DNA of 64,000 nucleotides. Origin: HLUCCA09 sp965277275. Lineage in GTDB: Bacteria; Pseudomonadota; Alphaproteobacteria; Rhodobacterales; Rhodobacteraceae. The notes beneath the pieces are model-generated. The model was not told where the DNA came from, did no database searches, and was given only the letters and a program-made list of their open reading frames with translations. The position numbers and the translations under genes were made by a program. Positions 1-7,695 of the stretch are shown one piece after another; positions within the stretch are counted from its first letter, which is position 1, and each line of letters starts with the position of its first letter. The DNA lies in assembly GCA_965277275.1 (NCBI GenBank), contig CBDICG010000002.1, forward strand, positions 1,302,001-1,366,000. The letters run 5' to 3'.

Positions 1-2
1 GC

Positions 3-593
3 CAGATGGAGCGGTTCAACGCGGCGACCGAAGCCTATGACCGGTCCATTGCGCTCTTCGAGAACGACAGCAGCGAACAGTGGATCGTCTATTTCGCCCG
101 CGGCATCACCCATGAGCGCGAAGACCGCTGGGAACAGGCCGAGGCCGACTTCCGCAAGGCGCTCGAGCTGAACCCGGGGCAGCCTTCGGTGCTGAATTAC
201 CTCGGATATTCCTTCATCGAAATGCGCACCAATCTCGACGAAGCGATGAATATGATCCGCGAGGCCGTCGCGGCGCGCCCCGACAGCGGGCACATCGTCG
301 ATTCCCTCGGGTGGGGCCTTTATCGTCTCGGGCAGTATGAAGAGGCCGTCGTTCATATGGAGCGCGCCGCCGAGTTGCTGCCTGTCGACCCGATCATCAA
401 CGACCACCTCGGTGATGTTTACTGGGCGGTTGGCCGCCAGACAGAGGCCCAGTTCCAGTGGCACCGGGCACTCTCTTTTGAGCCCGAGGAGGAAGAAGCC
501 GAGCGCATCCGCCGCAAGCTGGAGGTCGGGCTGGACCAGGTCCTGGAGGAGGAAGGCGCCGACCCTCTCGAAGTGGCAGGCGACGAGGGCTGA
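3..593 (+). CDS. TPR-repeat protein, C-terminal part (5' end outside window)
   Basis: The open frame runs in from the left edge, so the N-terminus is missing; the ATG at position 6 is internal rather than an evident start. About 195 residues are visible and consist of tandem 34-residue helix pairs with the TPR pattern of small and aromatic positions (for example the stretches around ALELNPGQPSVLNYLGYSF and GWGLYRLGQYEEAVVHMERA). The tail is rich in Glu and Asp. TPR arrays are protein-binding scaffolds; no catalytic residues are visible. In Rhodobacteraceae a TPR protein of this kind commonly precedes ispE, and here ispE follows about 100 bases downstream on the same strand. The exact partner or role cannot be told from this fragment. 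Confidence 0.85.
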   Translation, partial: QMERFNAATEAYDRSIALFENDSSEQWIVYFARGITHEREDRWEQAEADFRKALELNPGQPSVLNYLGYSFIEMRTNLDEAMNMIREAVAARPDSGHIVDSLGWGLYRLGQYEEAVVHMERAAELLPVDPIINDHLGDVYWAVGRQTEAQFQWHRALSFEPEEEEAERIRRKLEVGLDQVLEEEGADPLEVAGDEG

Positions 594-694
594 TCCGGGC
601 CATGCGGAGCTCTGCCAGAGGCAGCATCGACCGGAGCGGCGGGAAGAGCGCCGCACGACCCTCGGAGAACCGTCCGAAAAGAGCGCACCCCTAA

Positions 695-1615
695 GTGCGC
701 TATATCCGCGTTTTCGCGCCTGCCAAGATCAACCTGACGCTGCACATCACCGGGCAACGGGCCGATGGCTACCACGAGCTCGACAGCCTCGTGACCTTTG
801 CCCCGGTGGGGGACACGCTGCTGCTGTCGCCAGCGGGTGTGTCTTCGCTCACCGTCGAGGGGCCCGAGGCGGCTGGCGTTCCGGCAGATATGGACAACCT
901 CGCGCTCCGTGCCGCAATGATCACGCTAGGAGCCGATGGCGCCGCAGCGATCACCCTCGACAAGCGCCTGCCCGCGTCCTCCGGGATAGGCGGCGGTTCG
1001 TCGGACGCGGCCGCCGCGATTCGCGCGGCCCTGCTGCTCCTCGACGCAGACCTGCAAGACCTGCTGGCGCGGGGCGATGCCACCCAATTCGACCGGTTTC
1101 GCCCGGTAAAGGCGCTCGGGGCCGACGTGCCCATGTGCCTGTGGCCGAGGCCATTGCGGGCCCGTGGCATCGGCGAAGAGCTGTCATTGCTCAGGCTCCC
1201 GCCGCTGCCAGCGGTTCTGGTCAACCCGCGCGTGGCCGTCTCGACCCCCGAGGTCTTTCGCGCGCTCACGAGCCGCGACAACCCGCCGATGCCGGATCCG
1301 CTGCCCGAGTTTGCCGATGCCGCCGCGCTGATTGCGTGGCTTGCCACCCAGCGCAACGACATGGAAGCGGCCGCGCGCGGTATTGCGCCCCAGATCGGCG
1401 CCGTTCTGGAGACACTTGCCACGACCGAAGGGTGCGGGCTTGCGCGCATGTCTGGCTCCGGCGCCACTTGCTTTGGCCTCTTTGAGGACGTGGAGGCCGC
1501 ACAGGTTGCTGCGGCGCAGATCGGGCGGGACAATCCGCAATGGTGGGTTGCTGGCGGCGTTCTTGGAGACCAAACCGAAAGGTCATTCCCCAAGGAGCAG
1601 GAGAAAAGCACCTGA
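695..1615 (+). CDS. ispE: 4-diphosphocytidyl-2-C-methyl-D-erythritol kinase
   Basis: Cytoplasmic kinase of the non-mevalonate (MEP) isoprenoid pathway; it phosphorylates CDP-methylerythritol with ATP. The 306-residue product has the GHMP-kinase layout: an N-terminal PAKINLTLHI motif (about residues 9-18), the glycine/serine-rich ATP loop LPASSGIGGGSSDA (about 92-105), and a C-terminal MSGSGATCFGLF motif. The length fits the family. The start is a GTG; no ATG lies sensibly upstream and the PAKINL motif must be close to the N-terminus. It lies on the same strand as the TPR gene and converges with the polyprenyl diphosphate synthase gene, another isoprenoid gene, so the two sit tail to tail. Confidence 0.93.
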   Translation: MRYIRVFAPAKINLTLHITGQRADGYHELDSLVTFAPVGDTLLLSPAGVSSLTVEGPEAAGVPADMDNLALRAAMITLGADGAAAITLDKRLPASSGIGGGSSDAAAAIRAALLLLDADLQDLLARGDATQFDRFRPVKALGADVPMCLWPRPLRARGIGEELSLLRLPPLPAVLVNPRVAVSTPEVFRALTSRDNPPMPDPLPEFADAAALIAWLATQRNDMEAAARGIAPQIGAVLETLATTEGCGLARMSGSGATCFGLFEDVEAAQVAAAQIGRDNPQWWVAGGVLGDQTERSFPKEQEKST

Positions 1616-1714
1616 GCGCGGGCACGCCTCTTCGATAGAGCGCACGGGGCAAACAGGCGCAACTCACGCTCGGGAGGGACGCTTCGATGCTACCTGGGTG
1701 CCCTAGGGCGACCG

Positions 1715-2728
1715 TCAGTTGATTCGCGCGACCACGTAGTCAGCCAGGTCGATCAGCAGATCGCGCATCTCTCCGGCGGGAACACTTCCGAGCGCCGCTT
1801 TGGCACGATCCGCGTAAGCAAGGGCCGCCTCGCGCGTCTCCGCAAAGGCGCCATGCTTTTCCAGCAACGAGAGCGCGTGCGCGAGGTCCGCCTCTTCCTG
1901 CCGTCCCTTCTCGATCGTGCGGGACCAGAACGCGCGCTCCTCAGCGTCCGCTGCTGCAACTGCCTTGATCAGCGGCAGCGTCAGTTTGCGCTCGCGGAAA
2001 TCGTCGCCGACGTTCTTGCCGGTCGAGCTAGCGTCGCCCTCGTAGTCGAGCAGGTCGTCCACGATCTGGAAGCTGACGCCCAGCGCATCGCCATAGGTGC
2101 GCAGCGCGGTCGACACAGACTCCGGCTGACCCGCGATCACGCCACCAACCTCGCAGGCGGCCGCAAAGAGCGCGGCTGTCTTGCCCCGCACCACCTGCAG
2201 GTAGATGTCCTCGGTCGTCGCGAGGTTCTGCGCTGCGGTGAGCTGAAGCACTTCGCCTTCGGCAATCGTGGCGGACGCGTTGGAGAGGATGCCCAGCACT
2301 GCGATCTGATCCGTCTCGACCATCAGTTGGAAGGCCCGCGCAAAGAGGTAATCGCCGACCAGAACCGAAGACTTGTTGTCCCACAACAGGTTGGCCGTGG
2401 GCCGCCCACGCCGCTGGCCGCTCTCATCTACAACGTCGTCGTGCAGCAGCGTGGCGGTGTGGATGAACTCCACCGTCGCCGCCAGCCGGACGTGATTGTC
2501 GCCCTCATAGCCGCAGAGCTGCGCGCAGGCGAGCGTCAGCATCGGGCGCAGACGCTTGCCGCCGGCCTCGATCAGGTGTGCCGACACTTCCGGGATGCGC
2601 GGCGCATGCTTGCTGGCCATGCGCTCGCGGATCAGGACGTTCACCGCCTCCATCTCGGGCGCAAGCAGAAGCGACAGGCGCTCATGCGGCTTGGTGGCGG
2701 CCTCCGGCTGAAGGGCAGTGTCGACCAT
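1715..2728 (-). CDS. Long-chain polyprenyl diphosphate synthase (octaprenyl/decaprenyl type)
   Basis: Condenses isopentenyl diphosphate onto allylic diphosphates to make the ubiquinone side chain. The 337-residue protein has both Asp-rich motifs of trans-prenyltransferases: the first as DDVVDE (about residues 97-102), preceded by the EAGGKRLRP substrate-binding stretch, and the second as DDLLD (about 223-227). The ATG at 2728 is chosen because a GAGGAG ribosome site lies 10 bases before it; a TTG seven codons upstream is the other option. Chain length cannot be read from sequence with certainty; alphaproteobacteria mostly make Q10, so a decaprenyl product is likely. Divergent from the DUF2007 gene, with about 50 bases between them. 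Confidence 0.9.
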   Translation of the reverse strand: MVDTALQPEAATKPHERLSLLLAPEMEAVNVLIRERMASKHAPRIPEVSAHLIEAGGKRLRPMLTLACAQLCGYEGDNHVRLAATVEFIHTATLLHDDVVDESGQRRGRPTANLLWDNKSSVLVGDYLFARAFQLMVETDQIAVLGILSNASATIAEGEVLQLTAAQNLATTEDIYLQVVRGKTAALFAAACEVGGVIAGQPESVSTALRTYGDALGVSFQIVDDLLDYEGDASSTGKNVGDDFRERKLTLPLIKAVAAADAEERAFWSRTIEKGRQEEADLAHALSLLEKHGAFAETREAALAYADRAKAALGSVPAGEMRDLLIDLADYVVARIN

Positions 2729-2777
2729 GTGAAAGACGCTCCTCGACAAGGCGCAGCGCGGCGCTTACCTCGATCAT

Positions 2778-2999
2778 ATGAAAGAGCTATTGCGCACAAA
2801 CGATCCGACAATGACCGCGTACGCCAAGGCCCTGCTCGACGGCGAGGGGATAGACTACTTCGAGATGGACGTCCATATGAGCGTCCTCGAAGGTTCGATC
2901 GGAATCCTCCCCCGGCGGCTGATGGTGCGCGACCGCGATCTCTTCATGGCGCGCGTCGTGATGCGCGACAACGACATCCCCATCACAGAAGACAGATGA
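2778..2999 (+). CDS. DUF2007 family small protein
   Basis: A 73-residue protein of the DUF2007 (putative signal-transducing protein) family: it opens MKELLRTNDPTMTAYAKALL and continues with the family-like pattern of a GI(D)YF segment and a hydrophobic GILPRRLMV stretch. No catalytic residues or membrane segments are visible and the function is unknown. Its stop overlaps the start of the methyltransferase gene (ATGA at 2996-2999), which indicates translational coupling. It begins only about 50 bases from the divergent polyprenyl synthase start, so the two promoters must overlap or interleave. Confidence 0.85.
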   Translation: MKELLRTNDPTMTAYAKALLDGEGIDYFEMDVHMSVLEGSIGILPRRLMVRDRDLFMARVVMRDNDIPITEDR

Positions 3000-3856
3000 C
3001 GGCGGCTGATGCGCCCCACCCGGCCGATGCGTCCCGCCTTTCGCCGAGGCAAGACAGGGCATCCGAGTGGAACGCATCGCAAGGAGGTGCGCCGCCAACG
3101 CGCCGGGGCCCGACGCGCGACAGGTTTCTCGGCGGTCGCCTGACGCTCTGGCAACCCCGCGACGGGTATCGGGCAGGCATCGATGCCGTGCTGCTCGCCG
3201 CCGCTTGCCCGGCCAAGCCGGGGCAAAGCGTTCTGGAGCTGGGGTGCGGTGCGGGCACAGCCGCGCTCTGCCTCGCGGCACGTGTGCCCGACCTCGCCCT
3301 GACCGGTGTGGAACGGGAGCCACGCATGGTGGGCTTCGCGCGGTGCAACGCCGCCCTTTCCGGCAGCGCGTTCCGCGTTGTCGAGGCCGATATCGCAGCC
3401 CTGCCCCGCGCCCTGCGCCAGAGGCGTTTCGATCATGTGATCGCCAATCCGCCCTACTTCCTGCGCGGCGCCACCGCAGCGTCGCCAGACCCGCTCCGGG
3501 AAGGTGCGATGGGCGAAGAAACACCGCTCAGCACGTGGATAGAGGCCGCCGCCCGCCGTCTTGCGCCCAAGGGCAGGCTGACGCTGATCCAGCGGGCCGA
3601 GCGCCTCGATGACGTGCTCGCAGCCGCGCGCACGCACCTCGGCAGCCTCGAAATCCTGCCACTTGCGCCGCGATCCGACCGGCCCGCGCGATTTGTCCTA
3701 TTGAGGGCCGTCAAGAGCGGACGCGCCCAACTGATTCTGCACGCGCCGATCGTCCTGCACCGGGGGATGCGCCACGAGCAGGACGGAGACGACTATACGC
3801 CGGAAATTTCAGCGGTCCTGCGGGAGGGAAAATCTCTCCGGGGCTTCGCGGGTTAA
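2996..3856 (+). CDS. SAM-dependent N6-adenine methyltransferase (TrmN6/COG4123-like)
   Basis: A 286-residue Rossmann-fold methyltransferase. The SAM-binding loop ELGCGAG is at about residues 81-87 and the NPPY motif typical of N6-adenine/amino methyltransferases at 151-154 (IANPPYFLRG). The segment LTLWQPRDGYRAGIDAVLLA matches the N-terminal signature of the TrmN6 family, which methylates adenine 37 of tRNA-Val in E. coli; the alphaproteobacterial substrate is not proven. The first 40 residues are rich in Pro, Arg and Ala and look disordered. The start overlaps the DUF2007 stop by four bases, so the pair is probably one transcript. A CtrA-like half-site pair begins at its stop codon. Confidence 0.85.
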   Translation: MTAADAPHPADASRLSPRQDRASEWNASQGGAPPTRRGPTRDRFLGGRLTLWQPRDGYRAGIDAVLLAAACPAKPGQSVLELGCGAGTAALCLAARVPDLALTGVEREPRMVGFARCNAALSGSAFRVVEADIAALPRALRQRRFDHVIANPPYFLRGATAASPDPLREGAMGEETPLSTWIEAAARRLAPKGRLTLIQRAERLDDVLAAARTHLGSLEILPLAPRSDRPARFVLLRAVKSGRAQLILHAPIVLHRGMRHEQDGDDYTPEISAVLREGKSLRGFAG

Positions 3857-3867
3857 CGCATTGTCAA
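3853..3867 (+). promoter_or_regulatory. CtrA-like site TTAA-N7-TCAA before the YdcH-like gene
   Basis: The sequence TTAA, seven bases, TCAA differs by one base from the CtrA consensus TTAA-N7-TTAA. It overlaps the methyltransferase stop codon and lies about 95 bases before the YdcH-like start. CtrA is the cell-cycle/motility/GTA regulator of alphaproteobacteria. A single near-match may be chance. Confidence 0.3.
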
Positions 3868-3961
3868 CTTTTTCGCACCCTCATGGTTGTACGTAGAACG
3901 TGACAGACTCGAAAAAACGTGCTGCACTTCTCCGTACGTAAAAACCAGAGAGGAGATGTCG

Positions 3962-4129
3962 ATGTCCGTCAGCGCCCATGTCCAGGAACTCCGTAAGAAG
4001 CACGCGCACCTGTCCGCCGAGGTGGAAGAAGCGCAGCGCAATCCCGGGGCGGACCAGCTGCAGATCGCGACACTTAAGAAGCAGAAGCTCCGACTTAAAG
4101 AGGAAATATCACGCCTCTCGCCGCATTAG
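3962..4129 (+). CDS. YdcH family (DUF465) small protein
   Basis: A 55-residue protein starting MSVSAHVQELRKKHAHLSAE, with the family pattern of two charged alpha-helices: a first helix containing LRKKHAHLSAEVEEAQRNP and a second LKKQKLRLKEEISRL. DUF465/YdcH proteins are short, cytoplasmic, largely helical and of unknown role. The ATG at 3962 is chosen over one at 3956 because AGAGAGGAG ends six bases before 3962 but would abut 3956. The gene has its own spacing from the methyltransferase and is followed by a hairpin terminator, so it is probably a single-gene transcript. Confidence 0.85.
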   Translation: MSVSAHVQELRKKHAHLSAEVEEAQRNPGADQLQIATLKKQKLRLKEEISRLSPH

Positions 4130-4151
4130 GCCAACTTCCGGCCTACAGGCT

Positions 4152-4176
4152 GCGGGGGACGGGTCTCGCCCCCCGC
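4152..4176 (+). terminator. Hairpin terminator after the YdcH-like gene
   Basis: GCGGGGG (4152-4158) pairs with CCCCCGC (4170-4176), and a pyrimidine-rich, T-containing stretch follows. It lies 22 bases past the YdcH-like stop on the same strand. Confidence 0.5.
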
Positions 4177-4348
4177 TTACTTCTGCTTTTCCCCCATTTC
4201 CCCCGCACGTTGCCCCGGTCCCCGGCGCGGCATGCATCCTCGAAGGCAACACCCGCCCCCGGTGTTGGCCCGAGCGCCTCGGATGCGCTATACACCCCCC
4301 GATCCGCGCGATAGATCCGAAACCGCACGAGTTGAGCGACGGATCGCG

Positions 4349-5593
4349 ATGGACAGCCCCTCACCTTCCGCTGCGGGTGGTCCGCTGCCAGCAGGCCCTG
4401 TCGCCTACCTGACGGGCCAATACCCGCGCGCATCGCATACCTTCATCCTGCGCGAAGTGGCCGCGCTCAGGCGCCTTGGGCTCGACATCCGCACCTGCTC
4501 GGTCCGCAAGGAACCCGCCGAAGAGTTGATCGGGCCCGAGGAAGTCGCCGAACAGGCGCAGACGTTTCACATCCTGTCGGCCGCCAAGAACCCATTCCGG
4601 CTACTATCGGACCACGTGGCCGCCTGCCTGCGCGCACCCGGGGCCTACGCCGAGGCCTTCGCGCTGGCCCTGCGGACAGGGCGGCCCGGCCTCACGGGCA
4701 CGTTCAAGCAGATGGTCTATTTCGCGGAGGCAGCGATCCTTGCGCGCCATCTCGCCCGGGAAGGCGTGGTGCACCTGCACAACCATTTCGCCGACAGCAG
4801 CGCAAATCTCGCGATGATCACCGCCTGCATGGCGCGCATTCCCTTCAGCTTCACGCTGCATGGCCCGGCAGAGCTTTTCGAACCCCAAAGCTGGGCGATC
4901 GGCACGAAAGTTGCCCGCGCGGCTTTCACCGTCTGTATCAGCGACTTCGCCCGCAGCCAGGCGATGCTCTTTTCCGACAGAGCCCATTGGCCGAGGCTGC
5001 AAATCGTCCATTGCGGGGTGGAGCTCGATCGCTACACGCAAACGCCCGCGGTGAAGCGAGAAGGTCTGTCGCTTCTCTTTGTCGGGCGGCTGACGGCGAT
5101 CAAGGGCGTCTTCGTTCTGCTCGACGCGCTGGAGAACGTCGCCGAGACGGGTGCGCGCCTCACCCTGATCGGGGACGGGCCGGATCGTGCCGCGCTCGAA
5201 GCCGAGACGCGTCGGCGCGGGCTCGACGTTGCGTTTCTCGGCTATCGCAGCCAGGCGGAGGTGGCCGCCGCGCTCCGCGACGCGGATGCGCTGGTTCTGC
5301 CGAGCTTTGCCGAAGGGGTTCCGGTCGTGCTGATGGAGGCGATGGCAAGCGGGCGCCCGGTGATTGCCACGCAGGTTGGCGGTGTGTCCGAGCTTGTCAC
5401 ACCGAAGGCCGGCATCCTCGTTGCCCCCGGCAACAGCGAGGCCCTCGCCAGCGCCATTCGCAGCCTCGCCGAGAGCCCGCCCGCGCAACGCACCGCCATG
5501 GGAGAGGCCGGGCGGGACAGGGTCGCAACCGACTTCGACGTCGACCACGAAGCCCGCCGCCTCGCAACGCTCTTCGCGCAAGGGCCTGGCTGA
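4349..5593 (+). CDS. Glycosyltransferase family 4 (exopolysaccharide biosynthesis)
   Basis: A 414-residue GT-B fold glycosyltransferase. The N-terminal half has YLTGQYPRASHTFILREV and the acceptor-side HNHFADSSAN and FTLHGPAE stretches seen in colanic-acid-type GT4 enzymes; the C-terminal donor domain has LLFVGRLTAIKG, GDGPDRAALE and the E-x7-E region within FAEGVPVVLMEAMASGRP. It probably adds a sugar from a nucleotide donor to a lipid-linked glycan on the cytoplasmic side of the inner membrane. The ATG at 4349 is preferred to upstream codons, which would add a basic, non-homologous leader. One base separates its stop from the asnB start, so the two are co-transcribed. It is the first gene of the exopolysaccharide locus. 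Confidence 0.88.
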   Translation: MDSPSPSAAGGPLPAGPVAYLTGQYPRASHTFILREVAALRRLGLDIRTCSVRKEPAEELIGPEEVAEQAQTFHILSAAKNPFRLLSDHVAACLRAPGAYAEAFALALRTGRPGLTGTFKQMVYFAEAAILARHLAREGVVHLHNHFADSSANLAMITACMARIPFSFTLHGPAELFEPQSWAIGTKVARAAFTVCISDFARSQAMLFSDRAHWPRLQIVHCGVELDRYTQTPAVKREGLSLLFVGRLTAIKGVFVLLDALENVAETGARLTLIGDGPDRAALEAETRRRGLDVAFLGYRSQAEVAAALRDADALVLPSFAEGVPVVLMEAMASGRPVIATQVGGVSELVTPKAGILVAPGNSEALASAIRSLAESPPAQRTAMGEAGRDRVATDFDVDHEARRLATLFAQGPG

Positions 5594-5594
5594 G

Positions 5595-7571
5595 ATGTGT
5601 GGGATCACGGGCTTTCTGTGGCGCGGCAGCATCGGCGCTTCCCCCGAAGCGTGTGCCGCCAGCATGGCCGACGCCATCGCCCATCGCGGGCCCGATTCGC
5701 ACGGCGTGTGGGCTGACCGGGGCGCAGGCATCGCCTTCGGCCACAGGCGGCTCGCGATCGTCGATCTGTCGCCCGCCGGACACCAGCCGATGGCATCTCC
5801 GAGCGGGCGCTACGTGCTGTGCTACAACGGCGAGATCTACAATCACACCGACCTGCGCGCCGAGCTCGAAGCCGCGTCGGCTATGCCTGCGTGGCACGGC
5901 ACGTCCGACACCGAGACGCTCGCCACGGCGTTCGACACCTGGGGCATTCGCGCCACCCTCGCGCGCGCCGCAGGCATGTTTGCCATCGCTGTCTGGGACA
6001 AGCGGACCCGGACCCTCATCCTCGCCCGGGATCGCTTTGGTGAGAAGCCGCTCTACTATGGCTGGCAGGAACGGGACGGGCACAGGGCTTTCCTGTTCGG
6101 CTCAGAGCTCCGCGCGTTGCGGCGTCATCCGGCCTTCGCGGGAGAGATCGCGCGGGAGGAGCTCGTCCACTATGCCCGCCATGGCTACGTTCGGGGCGGA
6201 CACAGTATCTTTCGCGGAATCCGCCAGGTGCGCCCCGGTGAGATCCTGACGCTGGCGGCAGAAGCCGACGCACCGCAGAGCGAGACCTACTGGGATGCCG
6301 CCACTCAAGCCCTGCACGGCGCCACGGAGACGCCGTTTCGCGGCAGCGACGCGGACGCGCTCGCCGAGCTCGAAACCCTCGCTGACAGGGCGGTGCGCCG
6401 CCAAATGATGTCCGACGTGCCGCTTGGTGCGTTTCTTTCCGGCGGGATCGATTCTTCGACTGTGGTCGCACTGATGCAGCGGCACGCCACGCAGCCGGTG
6501 CACACGTTTTCCATCGGGTTTCACGAAGCCCGCTACGACGAGGCCGCCCATGCGCGCGCCGTGGCCGAGGCCCTCGGAACGGTTCATACGGATCTCTATG
6601 TCGGCGCCGACGAGCTGTTGGCGGTGGTTCCGAAGCTGCCCGAGATTTACGACGAGCCCTTCGCCGACAGCTCGCAGATCCCCACGTTTCTCGTGTCGCA
6701 GCTGGCCCGCCGGGATGTGACGGTGGCTCTGTCCGGCGACGGCGGAGACGAGCTCTTCGGCGGCTATGACCGATACGCGAAAGGCGCACGCCTCTACCAC
6801 GCCATGTCCATAGTTCCTGCCCCGATCCGGCGGGCGGGAGCGGGCGTATTGGGTGCGCTGCCGCGAGGTGTGCTCGATACGGTCCTTGGGCCCGTTCGCC
6901 GGGTGCCACAGGGCAAGGAGCCCAATGGCCAGTGGGCCCTTCGCATGCTGGACTACGCTGCCAGTGCCGACATCGATGCGCTGCATCTCAAGCTCGCGGC
7001 CCAGACCCGCGAGGCGGCAGCCCTTGTCGCCTCCGGATCAGACGCGCCTTATGCCTTGCGTGGCGCGTCGCCACGCGGAGACGGGCTGACACCGGCGCAG
7101 CGCATGATGCAGCTCGATACGGTGAGCTACCTGCCCGGGTACATCCTGACGAAGGTCGACCGCGCCTCGATGGCGGTGTCTCTGGAATCGCGTGCGCCGT
7201 TGCTCGACCCATCGATCGCAGAGTTCGCATTCTCCCTGCCCGAGCCCATGAAACTGCGTGGGGGCGTTTCGAAGTGGCTTCTGCGAGAGCTGTGCTACAG
7301 CCTTGTGCCGCGCGCCCTCGTCGATCGCCCGAAAATGGGCTTCGAGGTGCCGACGGGCCTGTGGCTGCGCGGCCCGCTGAAGGACTGGGCAGGAGATACC
7401 CTCGCACCGGACAGGATCCGCGCCGATGGCTGGTTCGACGCGGACGCCGTCACGCGCCTGTGGAACGAGCACCGCTCGGGCACCTGTAACCATGGCTTGG
7501 GATTGTGGCAGATCCTGATGTTCCAGGCATGGCACACCGCGTGGCAGGAGCCGGTGGCCCCCGCTCCTTGA
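5595..7571 (+). CDS. asnB: Glutamine-hydrolysing asparagine synthase / EPS-associated amidotransferase
   Basis: A 658-residue class II glutamine amidotransferase. The protein begins MCGITGF, so Cys2 is the N-terminal nucleophile after Met removal; the glutaminase domain includes RGPDSHG and NGEIYNH. The synthetase domain carries the PP-loop SGGIDSS at about residues 282-288, which binds ATP. The reaction of the family is transfer of Gln ammonia to aspartate, but copies inside exopolysaccharide/exosortase loci are thought to amidate a sugar acid or another precursor rather than to supply asparagine. It follows the GT4 gene after one base. The gene converges with the Wzy-like gene across about 120 bases with no clear terminator. 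Confidence 0.9.
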   Translation: MCGITGFLWRGSIGASPEACAASMADAIAHRGPDSHGVWADRGAGIAFGHRRLAIVDLSPAGHQPMASPSGRYVLCYNGEIYNHTDLRAELEAASAMPAWHGTSDTETLATAFDTWGIRATLARAAGMFAIAVWDKRTRTLILARDRFGEKPLYYGWQERDGHRAFLFGSELRALRRHPAFAGEIAREELVHYARHGYVRGGHSIFRGIRQVRPGEILTLAAEADAPQSETYWDAATQALHGATETPFRGSDADALAELETLADRAVRRQMMSDVPLGAFLSGGIDSSTVVALMQRHATQPVHTFSIGFHEARYDEAAHARAVAEALGTVHTDLYVGADELLAVVPKLPEIYDEPFADSSQIPTFLVSQLARRDVTVALSGDGGDELFGGYDRYAKGARLYHAMSIVPAPIRRAGAGVLGALPRGVLDTVLGPVRRVPQGKEPNGQWALRMLDYAASADIDALHLKLAAQTREAAALVASGSDAPYALRGASPRGDGLTPAQRMMQLDTVSYLPGYILTKVDRASMAVSLESRAPLLDPSIAEFAFSLPEPMKLRGGVSKWLLRELCYSLVPRALVDRPKMGFEVPTGLWLRGPLKDWAGDTLAPDRIRADGWFDADAVTRLWNEHRSGTCNHGLGLWQILMFQAWHTAWQEPVAPAP

Positions 7572-7695
7572 GCGGCGCATACGGGCGAAGCGCCCCGGCC
7601 TACCGACGTTTGAGCGCAGACACCGACAGATCGCACGATGCGCGCATGTTGCCACGAGCAAGTGGCGCGCGGTCCTCAAGGACAGGCTTGGCCCT

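Noticed and set aside
1853..2995. A long plus-strand frame joining into the methyltransferase.
   Set aside because: It is antisense to the polyprenyl synthase gene; the methyltransferase start at 2996 has the DUF2007 overlap and family homology.
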